A stretch of DNA of 64,000 nt, from positions 1,270,001 to 1,334,000 of the forward strand of contig JAFFSR010000353.1 in NCBI GenBank assembly GCA_017163975.1, read 5' to 3'. The notes under the pieces were generated by a model, which was not told where the DNA came from, searched no databases, and saw only the letters and a list, made by a program, of their open reading frames with translations. Below, one piece after another: positions 1 to 11,528 of the stretch. Each line of letters begins with the position of its first letter. Within the stretch, counting starts at the first letter, position 1. The stretch is from Anastatus disparis. Taxonomy: Eukaryota > Arthropoda > Insecta > Hymenoptera > Eupelmidae. A program made the translations under genes and the position numbers.

Positions 1-500
1 TTTCAAACGAGCATAGTCATCTGCCAAACCAGTTCTCCGAGCCAAGCGATAGTAGTTATCACGATGTTTCATAAGTAAGCGTAAATCATGAGAAACCCAT
101 GGTTTCCGCTTAGGTAAAATTTTAACAACTCTAACAGGAGCAAATTTATCGAAGACTTTTACAAAGCTAGAGGTAAAATTAGTAACCTTAGCATCAATAA
201 AGTGGCCACTCGGTTTAGCCAGTTCAGAAAGAGGTTGATGTAAAGTAATTGAACTTGAGTAAGTAGAGTATAATGGAGTTGACAGTACATAAGGAGAAAA
301 AAGTAGATAATGGACTCGCAGGAAATCATGAAGATAGACATTGAGAAAGTTCAAGTTTAAGAGCAGTAGTATTACAATTACTAAAGTTTCTAGTTAAGAA
401 AGATTGGACATCCCTTTTGGGTTTAGAAAACTTGAATTTAATTTCAATTAAATCATGACCAGCAATAAATGGAGCATTTGACTTTTCATATGCATTTTTG
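1..500 (-). pseudogene. LINE ORF2 fragment, copy A
   Basis: Read on the minus strand, this stretch encodes the end of a LINE endonuclease domain and the linker before reverse transcriptase. NAPFIAGHDLIEIKFKF is a typical endonuclease C-terminus and WVSHDLRLLMKHRD matches the same place in the plus-strand LINE at 3232-3275. The two copies differ at many residues, so they are separate families or old copies. The reading frame is interrupted, and most of the endonuclease is missing between the end of ORF1 (about 505) and this piece, so there is an internal deletion. The copy runs out of the window on the left, so the reverse transcriptase part cannot be judged. Not functional. Confidence 0.7.
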
Positions 501-504
501 ATTA

Positions 505-1739
505 TGAGGTAAAGAAGCTAGATCAGCTTTAGAAGCGATGAGAATAGGAACAGAGTCCTTCGTGCGTCTCATATATACCTTGAGATCAGTGGCAAAAGGC
601 CACTCATAGTTAAGATCCTTCTTAGCCGCCTTAGCCTTTTTCAACAATGAATATACCTCTTTAGGCTATAACGCCCGCAGAAAGACTTTAGAGTTGCCGC
701 CACAACCAAAAATGCGCTTACATGGAAAATCATGCAGTTTAGAAGCCGATCCAACCATACGATCACGGACGTGACTGGGTGAACACTGAACCACCACTGA
801 ATTTTTAGTGATGTTAACCTCGTCATTGCTCTGATCCTCACCAGCAGTTTTAGGCAACCATTTACGCACACTAAGGAAGTGCGATCTATCAATATTGTGT
901 CCCATGGGAGTGAGGATCTTCATAAAATTATCAATACTCAGTGAGTGAATTTCTAACGGCAGACCCGAGACCAAGATCTCACAAGAATCCTTATAAGGAC
1001 GAGACAACACAGACTCAGTGCGCAAAATACGAGATTCAATAGGCCGAGAATTTGCGGCACATTCCTCCTTGGCTTCCTTAACAGCCAATTCAAGATTGTC
1101 AATTCTAGTAGCAATACCTTTAATACCTGATGTTATCTCACCAAGAGTAATAGCAAGGCCTTCCTTAAACTCCAAGAACCAAGGTGGTGGAGTTTTATCA
1201 GGAATAGCAGCAGAGTTAGTATCATTATTCATCTTGATGTTAGCTGCCAACTCAGTACGCTTATGAGAAAGAGACGCACTATCAAGAACAGCGGCTACAG
1301 AAGGCAGAGAAGCGTCTGTCAAGTATTGCGACGGCGAAGAGGGACAAGTAGGCGTAGACGCCCTACCCGGCAATATAGAATGATCAGAGTGTGAGGAGCT
1401 ACCACCTAAGCTAGGGCAACGCTTGCGAGCTAGCGGTTCCAAAGATGTATTAGGCGAAGTCACGTCCCTTTTTCCTACTGGAAGCGGTGATGCGATACTC
1501 TCGAGCTCGAATTCACGCTCTGATCCAACAGCAAAACCTTCAATGCTCGTGTCACGTTGCCTATATGCACGCGTAGAACGGGCACAGCAAGCAATTCTAC
1601 GATCACCTATGAACCAAGTAGAATCGCAGCAAGTAAAATGGTAAAGATTATTACAATGTGCACATTGAAGTGAAGGCGCAGAACGTATGATCTCACACTT
1701 ACACACCACACACACAACCATCACATACACATATATCAT
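505..1739 (-). pseudogene. LINE ORF1 with PHD-like zinc finger
   Basis: A minus-strand frame opens at 1739 and runs 357 codons to a stop at 666. In-frame homologous sequence (PKEVYSLLKKAKAAKKDLNY) continues past that stop to about 505, so the stop looks like a point mutation. The N-terminus has paired cysteines and HFTC, with CVVC, CAHC and a later CC, the spacing of a PHD-type finger as found in some insect LINE ORF1 proteins. A Ser/Pro-rich linker and a C-terminal domain follow, the latter ending in RRTKDSVPILIASKADLA. ORF1 proteins bind element RNA in a ribonucleoprotein. Two upstream monomers and a downstream ORF2 remnant support the LINE assignment. The family name is not certain. Confidence 0.7.
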
Positions 1740-1796
1740 GGCAACAATAAGAAAGCACTAATCTAAAAATCAGAGGTAAAGATGTAGGCAGTAAGC

Positions 1797-2357
1797 ACTG
1801 TGACAATCAAGAAAACGTGGTGTATAGTCGGATGCAGATCACTGTAATTGGTTAAGTGGAAAACTTCCTTAACGGCTGATATGAAATACGGCGAATAGTA
1901 GTACCAGGAATAGCCAGTGGTGCGTGAAGGTCAATAAAATTTCTCAGCCATGCCACCAATTCAACATAACCTCCTCAAAAATGTCACTACAAAAAGTAAA
2001 AAATCCAATGCAAGGCACAAAAAACAGCTAGAACCTTTTTGTTCACCAAATGCCTTGCAATTGTAGCGTGCAAGTTAGACTGCGACGATCGAGAAAATGT
2101 GGCGTATAGTCGAATGCAGATCACTGAAGTTGGTTAAGTGGAAAATTTCCTTAACGGCTGATATGAAATACGGCGAATAGTAGTACCAAGAATAGTCAGT
2201 GGTGCGTGAAAGTCAATAAAATTTCTCAGATATGCCGCCAATCCAAACTAACCTCCTCAAAAATGTCACCACAAAAAGTAAAAAATCCAATGCAAGGCAC
2301 AAAAAACAGCTAAAACCTTTTTATTCACCAAATGCCTTGCAATTTTAGCGTGCAAGT
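1797..2357 (-). repeat. two tandem 281-bp monomers, probable LINE 5' UTR
   Basis: Two direct copies (about 1797-2077 and 2078-2357) share nearly their whole length, including AATACGGCGAATAGTAGTAC and ATGCCTTGCAATT. They lie directly upstream of the minus-strand ORF1 start at 1739, the position of promoter monomers in some LINEs. The plus-strand LINE fragment begins right after the second copy, so the monomers mark the head-to-head junction. Confidence 0.7.
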
Positions 2358-5300
2358 TACCTGTAACAAAACGCCCGTAGGCAGGATTAAGCAGCAACAA
2401 TATCAAAAACAAGCGGAGCGTTACAAACAGGCAGCCAACTATACTCACTTGAAGAGAGAAAGAGGTGTTGCGGCCTATATCAGGGAAGAATTCAATGTTA
2501 AAGTCGTGCATCATTCTAATCCTATTTTCAACAATGAGCCTGAGTTTCTATTACTTGATGTGAAGGTTTAGAATGAAAGGCTCTTATTTGTTGTTGTCTA
2601 TGCTCGATCTAAGGCTGTTTACCTGTCTGAGTTGTTCAACCTTATTTCTGATCTCAGTGGTAAATATAAAAATGTCATCATCATTGGTGATTTCAACATC
2701 AACCTACCGGTGAAAAACCGTGCCTCTTCTTTTCTTATGAATAACATTGATACCCTCTGTTTACATGTCGTTCCCTCTGAACCAACTCATCATATTCTGT
2801 CTGAGAATTTTTCCTCTCATATGTGGATTGACCTGTTCATTGTTAGTGATGGAGATTCTATCACTTCATATACTACGTCTGAGGCTCCATTTATTGCGGA
2901 TCATGACTTGATTGAACTTAAGTACAAATTGTGTAGGCTTAATAGCTATTCTAAAAGGTTTTATTCTTGTAGGCTCAGCGCGGTGGACGCAGTCTCGTTT
3001 AATGAATTTCTTTCCAATTCCTTTGAAACTAAAATGCTTAAGACCCACTACTCAGATGTGTTAAATCTCAATACTTTTAATCTTTCTTCCTCGTTGGATG
3101 CTTCGGCTTCTGTTTTCTATGAAACCTGTAGAAGGTTTAATGAACTTGTTGCTGTTACTTCTCAAACTATCACGGATGCTTTTGATAAGTTTGCTCCGGT
3201 TGAGCTTAATGACATTCGTTCAAAAAGCAAGTCTTGGGTTACCCATGACGTCAGACTCCTAATGAAACAGCGTGATCGTGCGTATCGTTGGGCGGCCAGA
3301 ACTGGTAATATTGAGGATATCTCGAGATATAGAGCATTGACAAGGGATATATCTAATAAACTCGACTCGGCTAAAATAAAGCATATATCATCGGAGGTAA
3401 ATGCAACATCTAGTGCTAAGAGCAAATGGTCATCTCTTCACAAGCTGGGCATGGCCAGTAGGGCTCTTCCGTCTCCTCTTCAGTATCTTTCTGTGAGGAC
3501 TCTTTTGTCACACTATTCATCTGTGGCGAGAGGTGGCTCCTCGCTAACGCAGAGGGATGTTGACGCAGTTTTCAGTTTACCTTTGTGTGAGTCGATGCCA
3601 GTCTTTAGTTTTCATGAAGTTGATTCTTCTAAGATCGGTGGCTTTATAACGTCGGCGTCCTCCAGGTCCTCAACGGTATTTCAGTCGACATGATGATGTT
3701 GGCCTTGCCATCGTTGCTCGGTCCTCTCACTACCATCATCAATAAGTCACTTGCTTGCTCATGCTTTTCAACTGATTGGAAGAAAGCTTATATTTTGCCG
3801 CTGGCCAAGTCCGAATCCATCACAACGCCTGATCAGACGCGACCCATAGCCAGATTCTGTGAGCCTTCTAAAGTCCTTGAGAGGGTTGTTCATCAACAAC
3901 TTCTTGAATTTCTCGAGTCTAACAAGCACCTTTCCAGATTCCAGACTGGTTTTAGAGCCGGTCATAACACTCAGGTTGCGCTTCTCAACATTCTGGAGGA
4001 CGTCAGAGTTGCTATTGATAAGAGAAAGGTCACAGCACTCTTGCTTTTTGATTTTTCGAAGGCTTTTGATACTGTGCTGCATCATCGTCTCCTTCGTAAA
4101 CTTCGGAGTCTGAATTGCTCTGATGATGTCATTAAGTGGTTTGCTTCGTACTTGCAGGGTCGTACGCAGTCTATTGAGATGATGAACGGTGGTTCTACCG
4201 AGTTTTGGTTGGGTGTTGACACTGGTGTGCCTCTGGATAGTGTACTGGGCCCACTGCTCTTTTCGCTTTATATCGACGATCTACCCGATGTTCTCAGGTT
4301 TTCTAAACATATGTTGTTTGCTGATGATTTGCAAATTTACAGATCCATTTTGCTTCTGACATTGATAAAGAAATCGCTGATATCAATTGTGATGTTGAAG
4401 CGATTGTAGGATGGGCTGATCGCAATGGGCTCAAGCTTAATGCGCTGAAAACTCGAGCGATTTTGCTTGGAAATAAACAGTTTGTTAATAGGCTTAATTC
4501 TTCATTGGTTATATCCATCGTTGTCTGCGGTCAATCTATTCCGTTCTTAAGAAGGGGCCGAACTATCTGTCTTTGTCTAATAGCGTTTTTCATCATTTAT
4601 GTAAACACTATCCGGTATAACAAGAAAAAAATAGCAGCCCCCGCTAGATATTAGTATAATTAGTAAATTTTGTAATAACAACCAAATTTTTTACCGGATA
4701 GTTTTTAACTAATTAGAGACCTACTAGCAATCTAGAATATAACCTATCTTTTTTTGGTAGGTCTCTAATTATTCAGAAACTACGCAGTGAAAAAATTTGG
4801 TTGTTATTACAAAATTTACTTATTATACTAATATCTAGCGGGGGCTGCTATTTTTTTCTTGTTATACCGGATAGTGTTTACATAAATGATGAAAAACGCT
4901 ATTAGATAAAGACAGATAGTTCGGCCCCTTCTTAAGAGAGGTCAAGAGTCTGGGCGTATGGATCAATCAGACACTCAATTGGGAGAAACAGGTAAATTCT
5001 ATCGTTAGTCGCGTTGATGGAGTGTTGCATTCTCTTAAGTTCTATAGGCAATCTCTCTCTAAAAATCTTAGGAAAGAACTTGTCAAGTCGTTAATTTTTT
5101 CTCATTTTGATTACGCATGTGTAGTCTATGATGACTTATACAATTACCAAAACTTGAAACTTCATAGAGCTCTCAATGCTTGCGTGCGCTTTGTATACGG
5201 CAACATTCCTTTCCGTGAACGTGTCTCTCCCTACAGGCTTGATCTTAGGTTTCTCTCTGTTGAAAGAAGAAGAGAGTATTTTGTGACTGTCCTAGCTTAT

Positions 5301-5600
5301 TCTATCATTACTAACAACATTCCCGAGTTTTTGGCAAACAGATTCACTAGGATTGACACGGATGGTTAGGTGCATTCTTCTGCTCGCCGGCCGCCGAGGA
5401 TTCTTGTTTGTCCTCCTGTTCGCACTAGTGCCTTGCAGCACTCATTTGTTCACCTAGCTATTTAATATTTCAATGAACTTGGTACTGGATCTACTATAAA
5501 TGTAACTTTCGAGTTGGGTTCGGTGGCGTATTATAAGAAGCACACATTCGACTGGCTACTTGTCGGTGATCGTGGGGATTGGTGTGCTGAATCGGCGGCC
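2358..5600 (+). pseudogene. Jockey-like LINE ORF2 (endonuclease + reverse transcriptase), copy B
   Basis: This is the degenerate second ORF of a non-LTR retrotransposon. The endonuclease C-terminal half starts about 2440 and includes VIIIGDFNINLP and FIADHDLIELKYK. Reverse transcriptase follows: GFRAGHNTQVALLNILEDV, LLLFDFSKAFDTV and the catalytic FADD box near 4318. A C-terminal domain runs to about 5600. The coding potential is broken by a stop at 2569, frameshifts near 3660 and 4345, a TTAA element at 4547-4935 and stops from 5367 on. The N-terminal half of the endonuclease is missing at the head-to-head junction. The order of domains and C-terminal sequence suit the Jockey group; that assignment is from family knowledge, not alignment. 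Confidence 0.85.
4547..4935. mobile_element. TTAA foldback MITE inside LINE ORF2
   Basis: This is a snap-back element with TTAA at both ends and termini TTAAGAAGGGGCCGAACTAT. Its two arms are complementary over nearly their whole length. Removing it with one TTAA rejoins the LINE frame across the site, so TTAA was the target. The subterminal TGTCTTTGTCTAAT is shared with the elements at 16697 and 57100. No coding sequence. Confidence 0.88.
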
Positions 5601-5930
5601 CCAGTCTAAGTTCTAGTGCCGGTGGAGTAATGGATTGGTTGCTACTGGCCAATGCACCATCATATCCTGTACTAGCTTTAACTTTAATTAATCTTGTTTA
5701 TGCTTATTTTTTTATTATTTAGTCTTTATATATTTTTTTATTTTATCTTTATAATATTTTTTAATTCTATTTTCATTGTTACTAAGTTTTTACAACGCTT
5801 TGTTATTATTTTCAGATTATTATTTTCTTATTTTTTTTTATTGTTATGTATTTACACTATACTACTTCATGTTGAGCCTTACGGGGTTGTAGCCCAAGGT
5901 TAAATAAATTGTTAAATCAAATCAAATCTC
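5601..5930 (+). other. LINE 3' UTR and tail
   Basis: A T-rich non-coding stretch follows the ORF2 remnant and ends with TTGTAGCCCAAGGTTAAATA and a short AAATC-type repeat at about 5908-5928, typical of the 3' end of this kind of LINE. A CT microsatellite follows at once. Confidence 0.6.
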
Positions 5931-5953
5931 TCTCTCTCCCTCTCTCTCTCTCA
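5927..5953. repeat. (CT)n microsatellite
   Basis: A short run of CT dinucleotides with one CCC interruption, placed at the LINE 3' end. Confidence 0.9.
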
Positions 5954-6314
5954 CTCTAGGCACTTTTTACCGACGTGTCTATCAGTTTCATTATTATGAA
6001 TTTATTTACCGGTCCTTTAAAATTTTCAACAACAAAAAAAATCTTTCTTTCGACTCACTACTTAAATTATTTACGATCAACGAAACCGTTAGACACGTGG
6101 TCGATTCCTCAGACTCCTGCACTCTCGAAATTTTACGGTATAATTTCACTCAAAAAAAATATGATCTTCAAATTTCTGATAAATTTTTACAATAAAAAAA
6201 ACATTTTAATTTACTAGTCAACGCAAGCTAGTTTTCGAAAGAATTTATATGAACAAAATGGCCGCAAAGGCCCCCGTCATGAAATTCGTTTTCCCATATA
6301 TAACACGCGCTACT
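5954..6314. other. no gene seen
   Basis: AT-rich sequence between the LINE tail and the Brr2-derived copy. The open frames here are short and resemble nothing known to me. Confidence 0.5.
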
Positions 6315-7207
6315 GTTTATCAGATTTTGCAAAAGCACAAACTGTAAGCTGAAAATAAAACATAAATGCTATAAAATAAATTAAGAAAATTGATATATAT
6401 AATAAAAACTTAATGCAATTTTGTGCTATATGTTGGAGCCTGATGCGGCATATTTTAAAACATTGACTAAGTGAAGTGGAGAATCTTTTTCTTCTTCAAG
6501 AAAAATAAGAGTTTGAACTCCAGCGAGTAACTCTAAAGCTATTGCCTTTTTTTTCATTTCATGTAGTAAATGAATTTTATCAATGATAATAAGTTTTACA
6601 AGTAGGGTAAATGTTTTTTCTCCACCCTTTCTTGTGACTATATCCCATTTTTCAGGAGTACAAACTACAATCTACAATAAAAATTACAATTTTATTTTAT
6701 ATTTTATATTTAATATTATGAAGTTTAAAAAAAATAATTAGAGAATTAATAAATATACCTAACTCGCAGCGATTTGTTCTCTAGTTAATCGATGCTCACC
6801 AATTGCTCGTTCATTGATGCGCACCGATGCTTGTCAATTCGGAAACTGATAAGTTATAAGAAGCAAGTCTTTTGCCAAAGTTGCCCACCATTTCCTGGAC
6901 AAGAGCACGCACTGGTGCTATGTAAATGATCTTAAAATCATCTGCGTTGATGGTACCATCAGCATTTATATGTTTACCGATTTCACGCGTCATACAAAGT
7001 AGCGCGACGTTTGTTTTACCAGCTCCTGTCGGAGCACACAATAAAAGATTCTCGTCGGAATCTAAAGTGCCTTTATACAATTGACTTTGAATACGGTTAA
7101 GAGTTTTAAAGCCCTCAAAAGCTGGCTGCACAAATCTTGGTAAGTCGCTTAAGGATATTAATTTTTCATTTTCCTCAAACGGTTTTGGTTTGAGGACTGG
7201 CACGTGA

Positions 7208-7356
7208 ACTTCTTCATACCTACAATCAATAAAAATATTTTTTTCGTTATTATAAAATAAAAATATAGTGGCATATTTGAAAAGTATTATAAAAACTAAA
7301 CTGACCCTTTTCTTTGCTTTCCAAAGCTGCTATCAGGTAGATGGCAGTGTTTATTT
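7208..7356 (-). repeat. second copy of Brr2 exon end and intron
   Basis: This stretch repeats, with differences, the exon end and intron that lie on the far side of the LTR (7614-7725). It holds the uninterrupted target site (GTTATTATAAAA) into which the Gypsy element inserted in the other Brr2 copy. Here the exon end is followed by GGTCAGT, a GT donor, whereas the other two versions have GGCCAGT. Confidence 0.75.
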
Positions 7357-7613
7357 GAAAAGTTCATTTTCCTAATAAACCTGGTTTTATTTACTCCTCA
7401 GGGGGGTAATGTGGCGAATATATCGAACAGATGTTCGAAAGTTTGATTTATAAAGTTGGCGGCGCAGCTATATTCATGTTTATTTATTATTATTGATTAT
7501 TTTATTGTTTTCTAGTCAGACTAATTTCTGACGTCCTTGTAAGCTGACACAAATAAAACTTAATAATTTTTATTATAAATAAACTCTTATTTTGTGTACA
7601 TTTATTTACCTCA
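7357..7613 (+). mobile_element. lone Gypsy 3' LTR with a stub of internal sequence
   Basis: 7410-7613 is a 204-bp LTR (TGTGGCGAAT to TTTACCTCA). It is preceded by the polypurine tract AGGGGGGTAA and about 50 bp of internal sequence from 7357. It matches the LTR at 43406-43609 at every position I compared and differs from the LTR at 47685 at seven. There is no second LTR and no flanking duplication, so it did not arise by insertion or by simple LTR-LTR deletion. Confidence 0.85.
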
Positions 7614-9975
7614 GTTATTATAAAATAAAAATATAGTGGCATATTTGAAAAAGACTGAACTGGCCCTTTTCTTTGTTTTCTAAAGCTGCCATCAGGTAGA
7701 TGGCAGTGTTTATTTGGCATAAAATGGCTACCCTGAACATACGCGATGTTCTCTAAATCTATGAAAGTTCCGGTTGCTGGGATAAGCCCTCCAGGTCCAC
7801 CAGCATCCTCATTTTCTTCTGTTCCTTTGCGCTGCACTCTGTCTTCCATCGTCTCATCTGCATCTTCACCTTTGCTTGTTTCCAGTTGATGCAAAATTTT
7901 TGTTAAAGCTGGATCTTTGCTCATCTTTTTACTAATTTTTTGCCTTCCTGCTTCAGACTGAGATGATGCCAACATTGTGCAATACGCAACTGTGAAATAA
8001 ACAATTAACATTTTTTCATTTTTATAAAAGTAATTTATATGAAATGTTAACCAAATAACTGTTTTAAAAGTTATATCTTTTTAAGTAATTATGTTGTAAT
8101 TTAATTAATTATTTTAATATAAATAATTTATATTTAATTTTTATTTAAATATGTTACTTACTCATATGTCTATACTTTTTAAGTTGTTTGATAAAATTGA
8201 AACAGTCGTAGCCAAGGAGCAATACAAGTTGATTTTCACGATCACGATCATCTGCTGAACTTTTTAATACGTCTAATACATCTCCAGCTTTTGAATGCGA
8301 TACCATAGCGTCATTGTAGATTCCATCTAGTTGTCTTTGTAGATAGTAAGCATCAATATCTCTTGGGTGAAGAGTTTTTTCTTTTCTTGTTTCTTCTGCT
8401 TTGCTTAACTGTAAAATAATTTGAATATAAAAAGTTTATATGTTAGACACATAAATTGAAACTTTAGAAAAATTAGTTCATTATAAATTATTTTTTGAAA
8501 TAAAAATTTAATAAGCAAAGATCTAAAAAGATTATTAGAGTAAAATGGTTTATAGTGAATGAAACTTAACTAAATTAAACTAAACAAATATAAATAATTG
8601 CAAAGATAAAGTTTAGTGATCTAAAACGAGTCAGAAACATTCATTATTCAACTACCGCAAAGATTTAACATCTCTTTCTTTGCTTATTTTTTCTAAATTT
8701 TAATGATTGTTTAATCATATTAAATATATTTGGTAAATTACAACATAATAATATATGCTTATGACTGATTATTTCTTGATGTCTTAAAAAGTTAAATTAA
8801 AGGCTCCCAAAACATTAAGGATGTCTAAATAAAGTATTTGTTAGAAAAAATTTATTCGATTTGTTTTAGATTAATAATTTGCTTCCCTTATAAATATAAA
8901 TATAAGCAGCACAAGTCATAAATTTTAATAACTTTTGAAACAAATAAAAATACTTACATTTTCTGCATGAATGGCTTTATCTTCATTCGCTTGCTCACCT
9001 TCATCTTCGTTCTCTCCGACTTCGCCATAAACATCTTCATCATCCTCTTCGCTTCTTTCTTTCAATTGCACATTGATGCCATAAATTTCATCAATATTTT
9101 CCTCTCCTGCAGTGTTTCTTTCATCATTACTAAAATCAGTTATTTTTTTCCAAGATTAACTAATAAAGCAAATCTTTCTTCAGCTAAATTACCAAGTAAT
9201 TGTTCAGTTTCTCCCTTTTTGTTATCTCATAGAGAAAGCATTGTATCGATGAAAAAATTTATTTTGTCCTCAGGCCGCAAAATAAATTTTTGTGTCCTCT
9301 ATACGGAGCGCAAAATAGTGTATTCTTGTCCTAGGCCGCAAAAGAAAAATGTGCATATTTAATGTATTATTTTATTAAAAGTTCACAGAAAAACGTTCTC
9401 GACCTCGCTGATTCTTGGAATTGACCTGAATGAAGTGCTCGCTTTCCTTTATATCGTTATACTTTTCTTATATATACTATACTGGATATGCGGTAACGAA
9501 TAACGTGGACTCAATATATGTATATTATGAAAGAAAAGGAGAGAGCAAGAGAAAGACATAGTTACAAGTTTCGCGTGATACAACTTTTTTTTTATTTTTT
9601 AGATAGTATTTTTCAATTATAATTTTTATAGTTTGTCTTCGTTTTAATTTTGTTGTATTTTTGTTTAATTTTTATATTATATTTTAACAATTATTAGTTG
9701 TTTTTATAATCAAATTTTTTTTATTCTATTTTTTTAAAACTTTTTTTTTCTTTTTTTAAATAATATTATTTAATTATAATTTTTATAGTTTAGCTTTATT
9801 TTAATTTTATTATATTTTTGTTTAATTTTAATTTTATATTTTAACAGTTATTAGTGGTTTATATGATCGAATTTTTTTTATTGTATTTTAAGAATTATTA
9901 GTTATTTATTGTTTATAATTGAATTTTTTTAATAAATTTTTTTATATTTTAAGAATTATCAATTATTTTTTTATA

Positions 9976-10165
9976 GGTGGGGCTCCGCCCTAGTTTCCGC
10001 TTAGCGGTCCTTGGGCAAAAAAATAGTATATGCAGTCACGGCCACAAACGTATAATTCTTGTTTGTGCAGCTAGAGCGGCCTCGCTACGCTCGGCCCCTC
10101 AGCATGCACTCGCCAAGAAAGATACGTTTTGCGGCCTTGACGCATAATATACTATTTTCTATTTT
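9976..10165. other. GC-rich patch with short palindromes
   Basis: Contains GGGGCTCCGCCCT, CCGCTTAGCGG and CCTCGCTACGCTCGG, out of keeping with the T-rich flanks. It ends in TTTTGCGGCCTTGACGC, close to motifs at 9270-9350 and 59450-59610. No coding function seen. Confidence 0.5.
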
Positions 10166-10221
10166 TTCATTAATTTGTACATATTTGGACTTAGGGAGTC
10201 GAAAAAAGTGGTTTCCAGAAA

Positions 10222-10223
<2 letters not shown>

Positions 10224-10281
<58 letters not shown>
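10224..10281. repeat. (TG)n(CG)n(TG)n microsatellite
   Basis: An alternating purine-pyrimidine tract with a CG core flanked by TG runs, the sort of sequence that can adopt Z-DNA. Confidence 0.95.
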
Positions 10282-10283
<2 letters not shown>

Positions 10284-10299
10284 AAATAATAAAAACAGT

Positions 10300-10960
10300 G
10301 TTAAAATAATAAAAACATTTGAAAACTGATTTTCTTGGCATACTATTAATTTTAGAGCAATTTGAAAATTTTTAAAAAAGTTGTTTTTTTTAATTATTTT
10401 TCTATTTTACGAAAACCATTCGATGGATTTGCTCCAAAATTCGTATGCAAGTTATTCGCTATTGTCTAAAGAAAATAAGCTTTGGAAAACTTATTTTCTT
10501 AGTGCAGTTGTAATTTAAGAGAATTTTGAAAATTTTGAAAAGAATTTATTTTTTATTTTTTTTTATATTACACTAGAACCATTCGATAGATTTGCTATAA
10601 AATTATTATGAAAATTATTCGTTATTGCTTTAATAAAACAAGCTTTGGAAAACATATTTTCTTAGCGCAGATATAATTTTAGAGCATTTTGAAAATAAAA
10701 AAAAATTTATTTTAAATTTCTTATTTTTTTTGGATCTTACGTAAATTACTCTAAGAATTTGCTTAAAAATGTGTATAGAAATTATTTGATATCGTTAAAA
10801 TAATAAAAACATTTGAAAACTGATTTTTTTGGCATACTATTAATTTTATTATTTTTCTATTTCTCGGAAACCATTCGATAGATTTGTTCCAAAATTTGTA
10901 TGCAAGTTATTTACTATTGTCTAAAGAAAATATGATATGGAAAACTTATTTTTTTGAGCT
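10300..10960. repeat. degenerate tandem repeat, about four units
   Basis: ACCATTCGATAGATTTG or close variants recur at about 10419, 10578, 10742 and 10872, with AAGCTTTGGAAAAC and TTGGCATACTATTAATTTTA between them. The period is about 130-165 bp. Non-coding. Confidence 0.7.
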
Positions 10961-10995
10961 CTATGAGAAAGCATTCGGCCAAAGCACTTGGCAGC

Positions 10996-11528
10996 GTTTT
11001 TATTTTTCTTTAAATTTGTCATTTTTTAAAACAGCTAAAACTTTATTTTAAAGCAGCTCTACAAAGTTTACTTCTTACAGTTATTGGAAGATTTGGTTTT
11101 TCATTACCCACTGTACTTTTTACATCATTAATTATGTAAGGAAGTATCGAATCTCCAAAATGTTTCTTTAGCTTCCATTCCACCATTTCTAATAGCATAA
11201 CAAACTTAATAAAATTTTTTTTCTTGACAAATCTCGACTGCCAAGATCAGTAAATAAAACTTTAAAATTGTGCAGTTGGACAATGTTGCTCATATACAGC
11301 GATTCATCATCACATATAACTCTTAACTGGCTCAAAGTCTACTTTTGTATTTAAAACTTTTGATTTTGCACCACTATGTTTTTCACCCACATACAGTCTT
11401 GCATACATATATTCATTGAATATTATTATTTTTAAATCAATTTTTAAAGACTTTGCTAATATATTTCAGATAAACATTAACTTTAAGGTTAGTATGCACA
11501 TTTTTTCAAAAATGTTTTTAAATACAGA
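10996..11528 (-). pseudogene. unrecognised module joined to Brr2, copy A
   Basis: Read on the minus strand, this matches 41278-41780. It gives frame-broken peptides such as ARLYVGEKHSGAKSKVLNT, VLFTDLGSRDLSRKKIL and WKLKKHFGDSILPYIINDVK. Brr2-like sequence (LCGAADEVL in copy B) follows directly. Not similar to the N-terminus of Brr2 as I know it, and I cannot name the family. Part of the same peptide occurs again at 48687-48800, so it is a repeated unit in its own right. Confidence 0.55.

Larger units (their letters stand above)
6315..9223 (-). pseudogene. Brr2 (U5 snRNP helicase) duplicate, copy A
   Basis: Degenerate exons and introns of Brr2/SNRNP200, the DExH helicase that unwinds U4/U6 in the spliceosome. 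In gene order: exon 9223-8957 (VNLGKK, frameshifted), exon about 8410-8164 ([20 protein letters not shown]), exon about 7997-7678 (LIPATGTFIDLENIAYVQGS), exon about 7210-6822 with Walker A ([10 protein letters not shown]), and exon 6672-6445 ([19 protein letters not shown]). The DEIH box of motif II reads DKIH here. A 34-bp duplication-like insert after SELT breaks the frame, and an LTR piece sits in the intron at 7357-7613. Introns are kept, so this is a segmental copy and not a processed one. It pairs as an inverted repeat with 41739-48672. All the Brr2 sequence lies N-terminal to or within the first helicase cassette; the rest of the ~2100-residue protein is absent. Confidence 0.85.
9224..10995. 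other. 1.8-kb insertion that splits Brr2 copy A
   Basis: The matching place in copy B is continuous (about 41800), so this block is inserted here or lost there. Both edges carry GAGAAAGCATT (near 9232 and 10969) beside CTCATAGAG or CTCTATGAG. It holds repeated GCCGCAAAA and GCGCAAAATAGT motifs (9270-9350), T-rich sequence, a GC-rich patch, a TG/CG run and a short tandem array. No protein frame is recognisable. Confidence 0.6.

Noticed and set aside
8967..9362. 131-codon plus-strand frame
   Set aside because: Antisense of a Brr2-derived exon (minus strand) plus adjoining insertion sequence.
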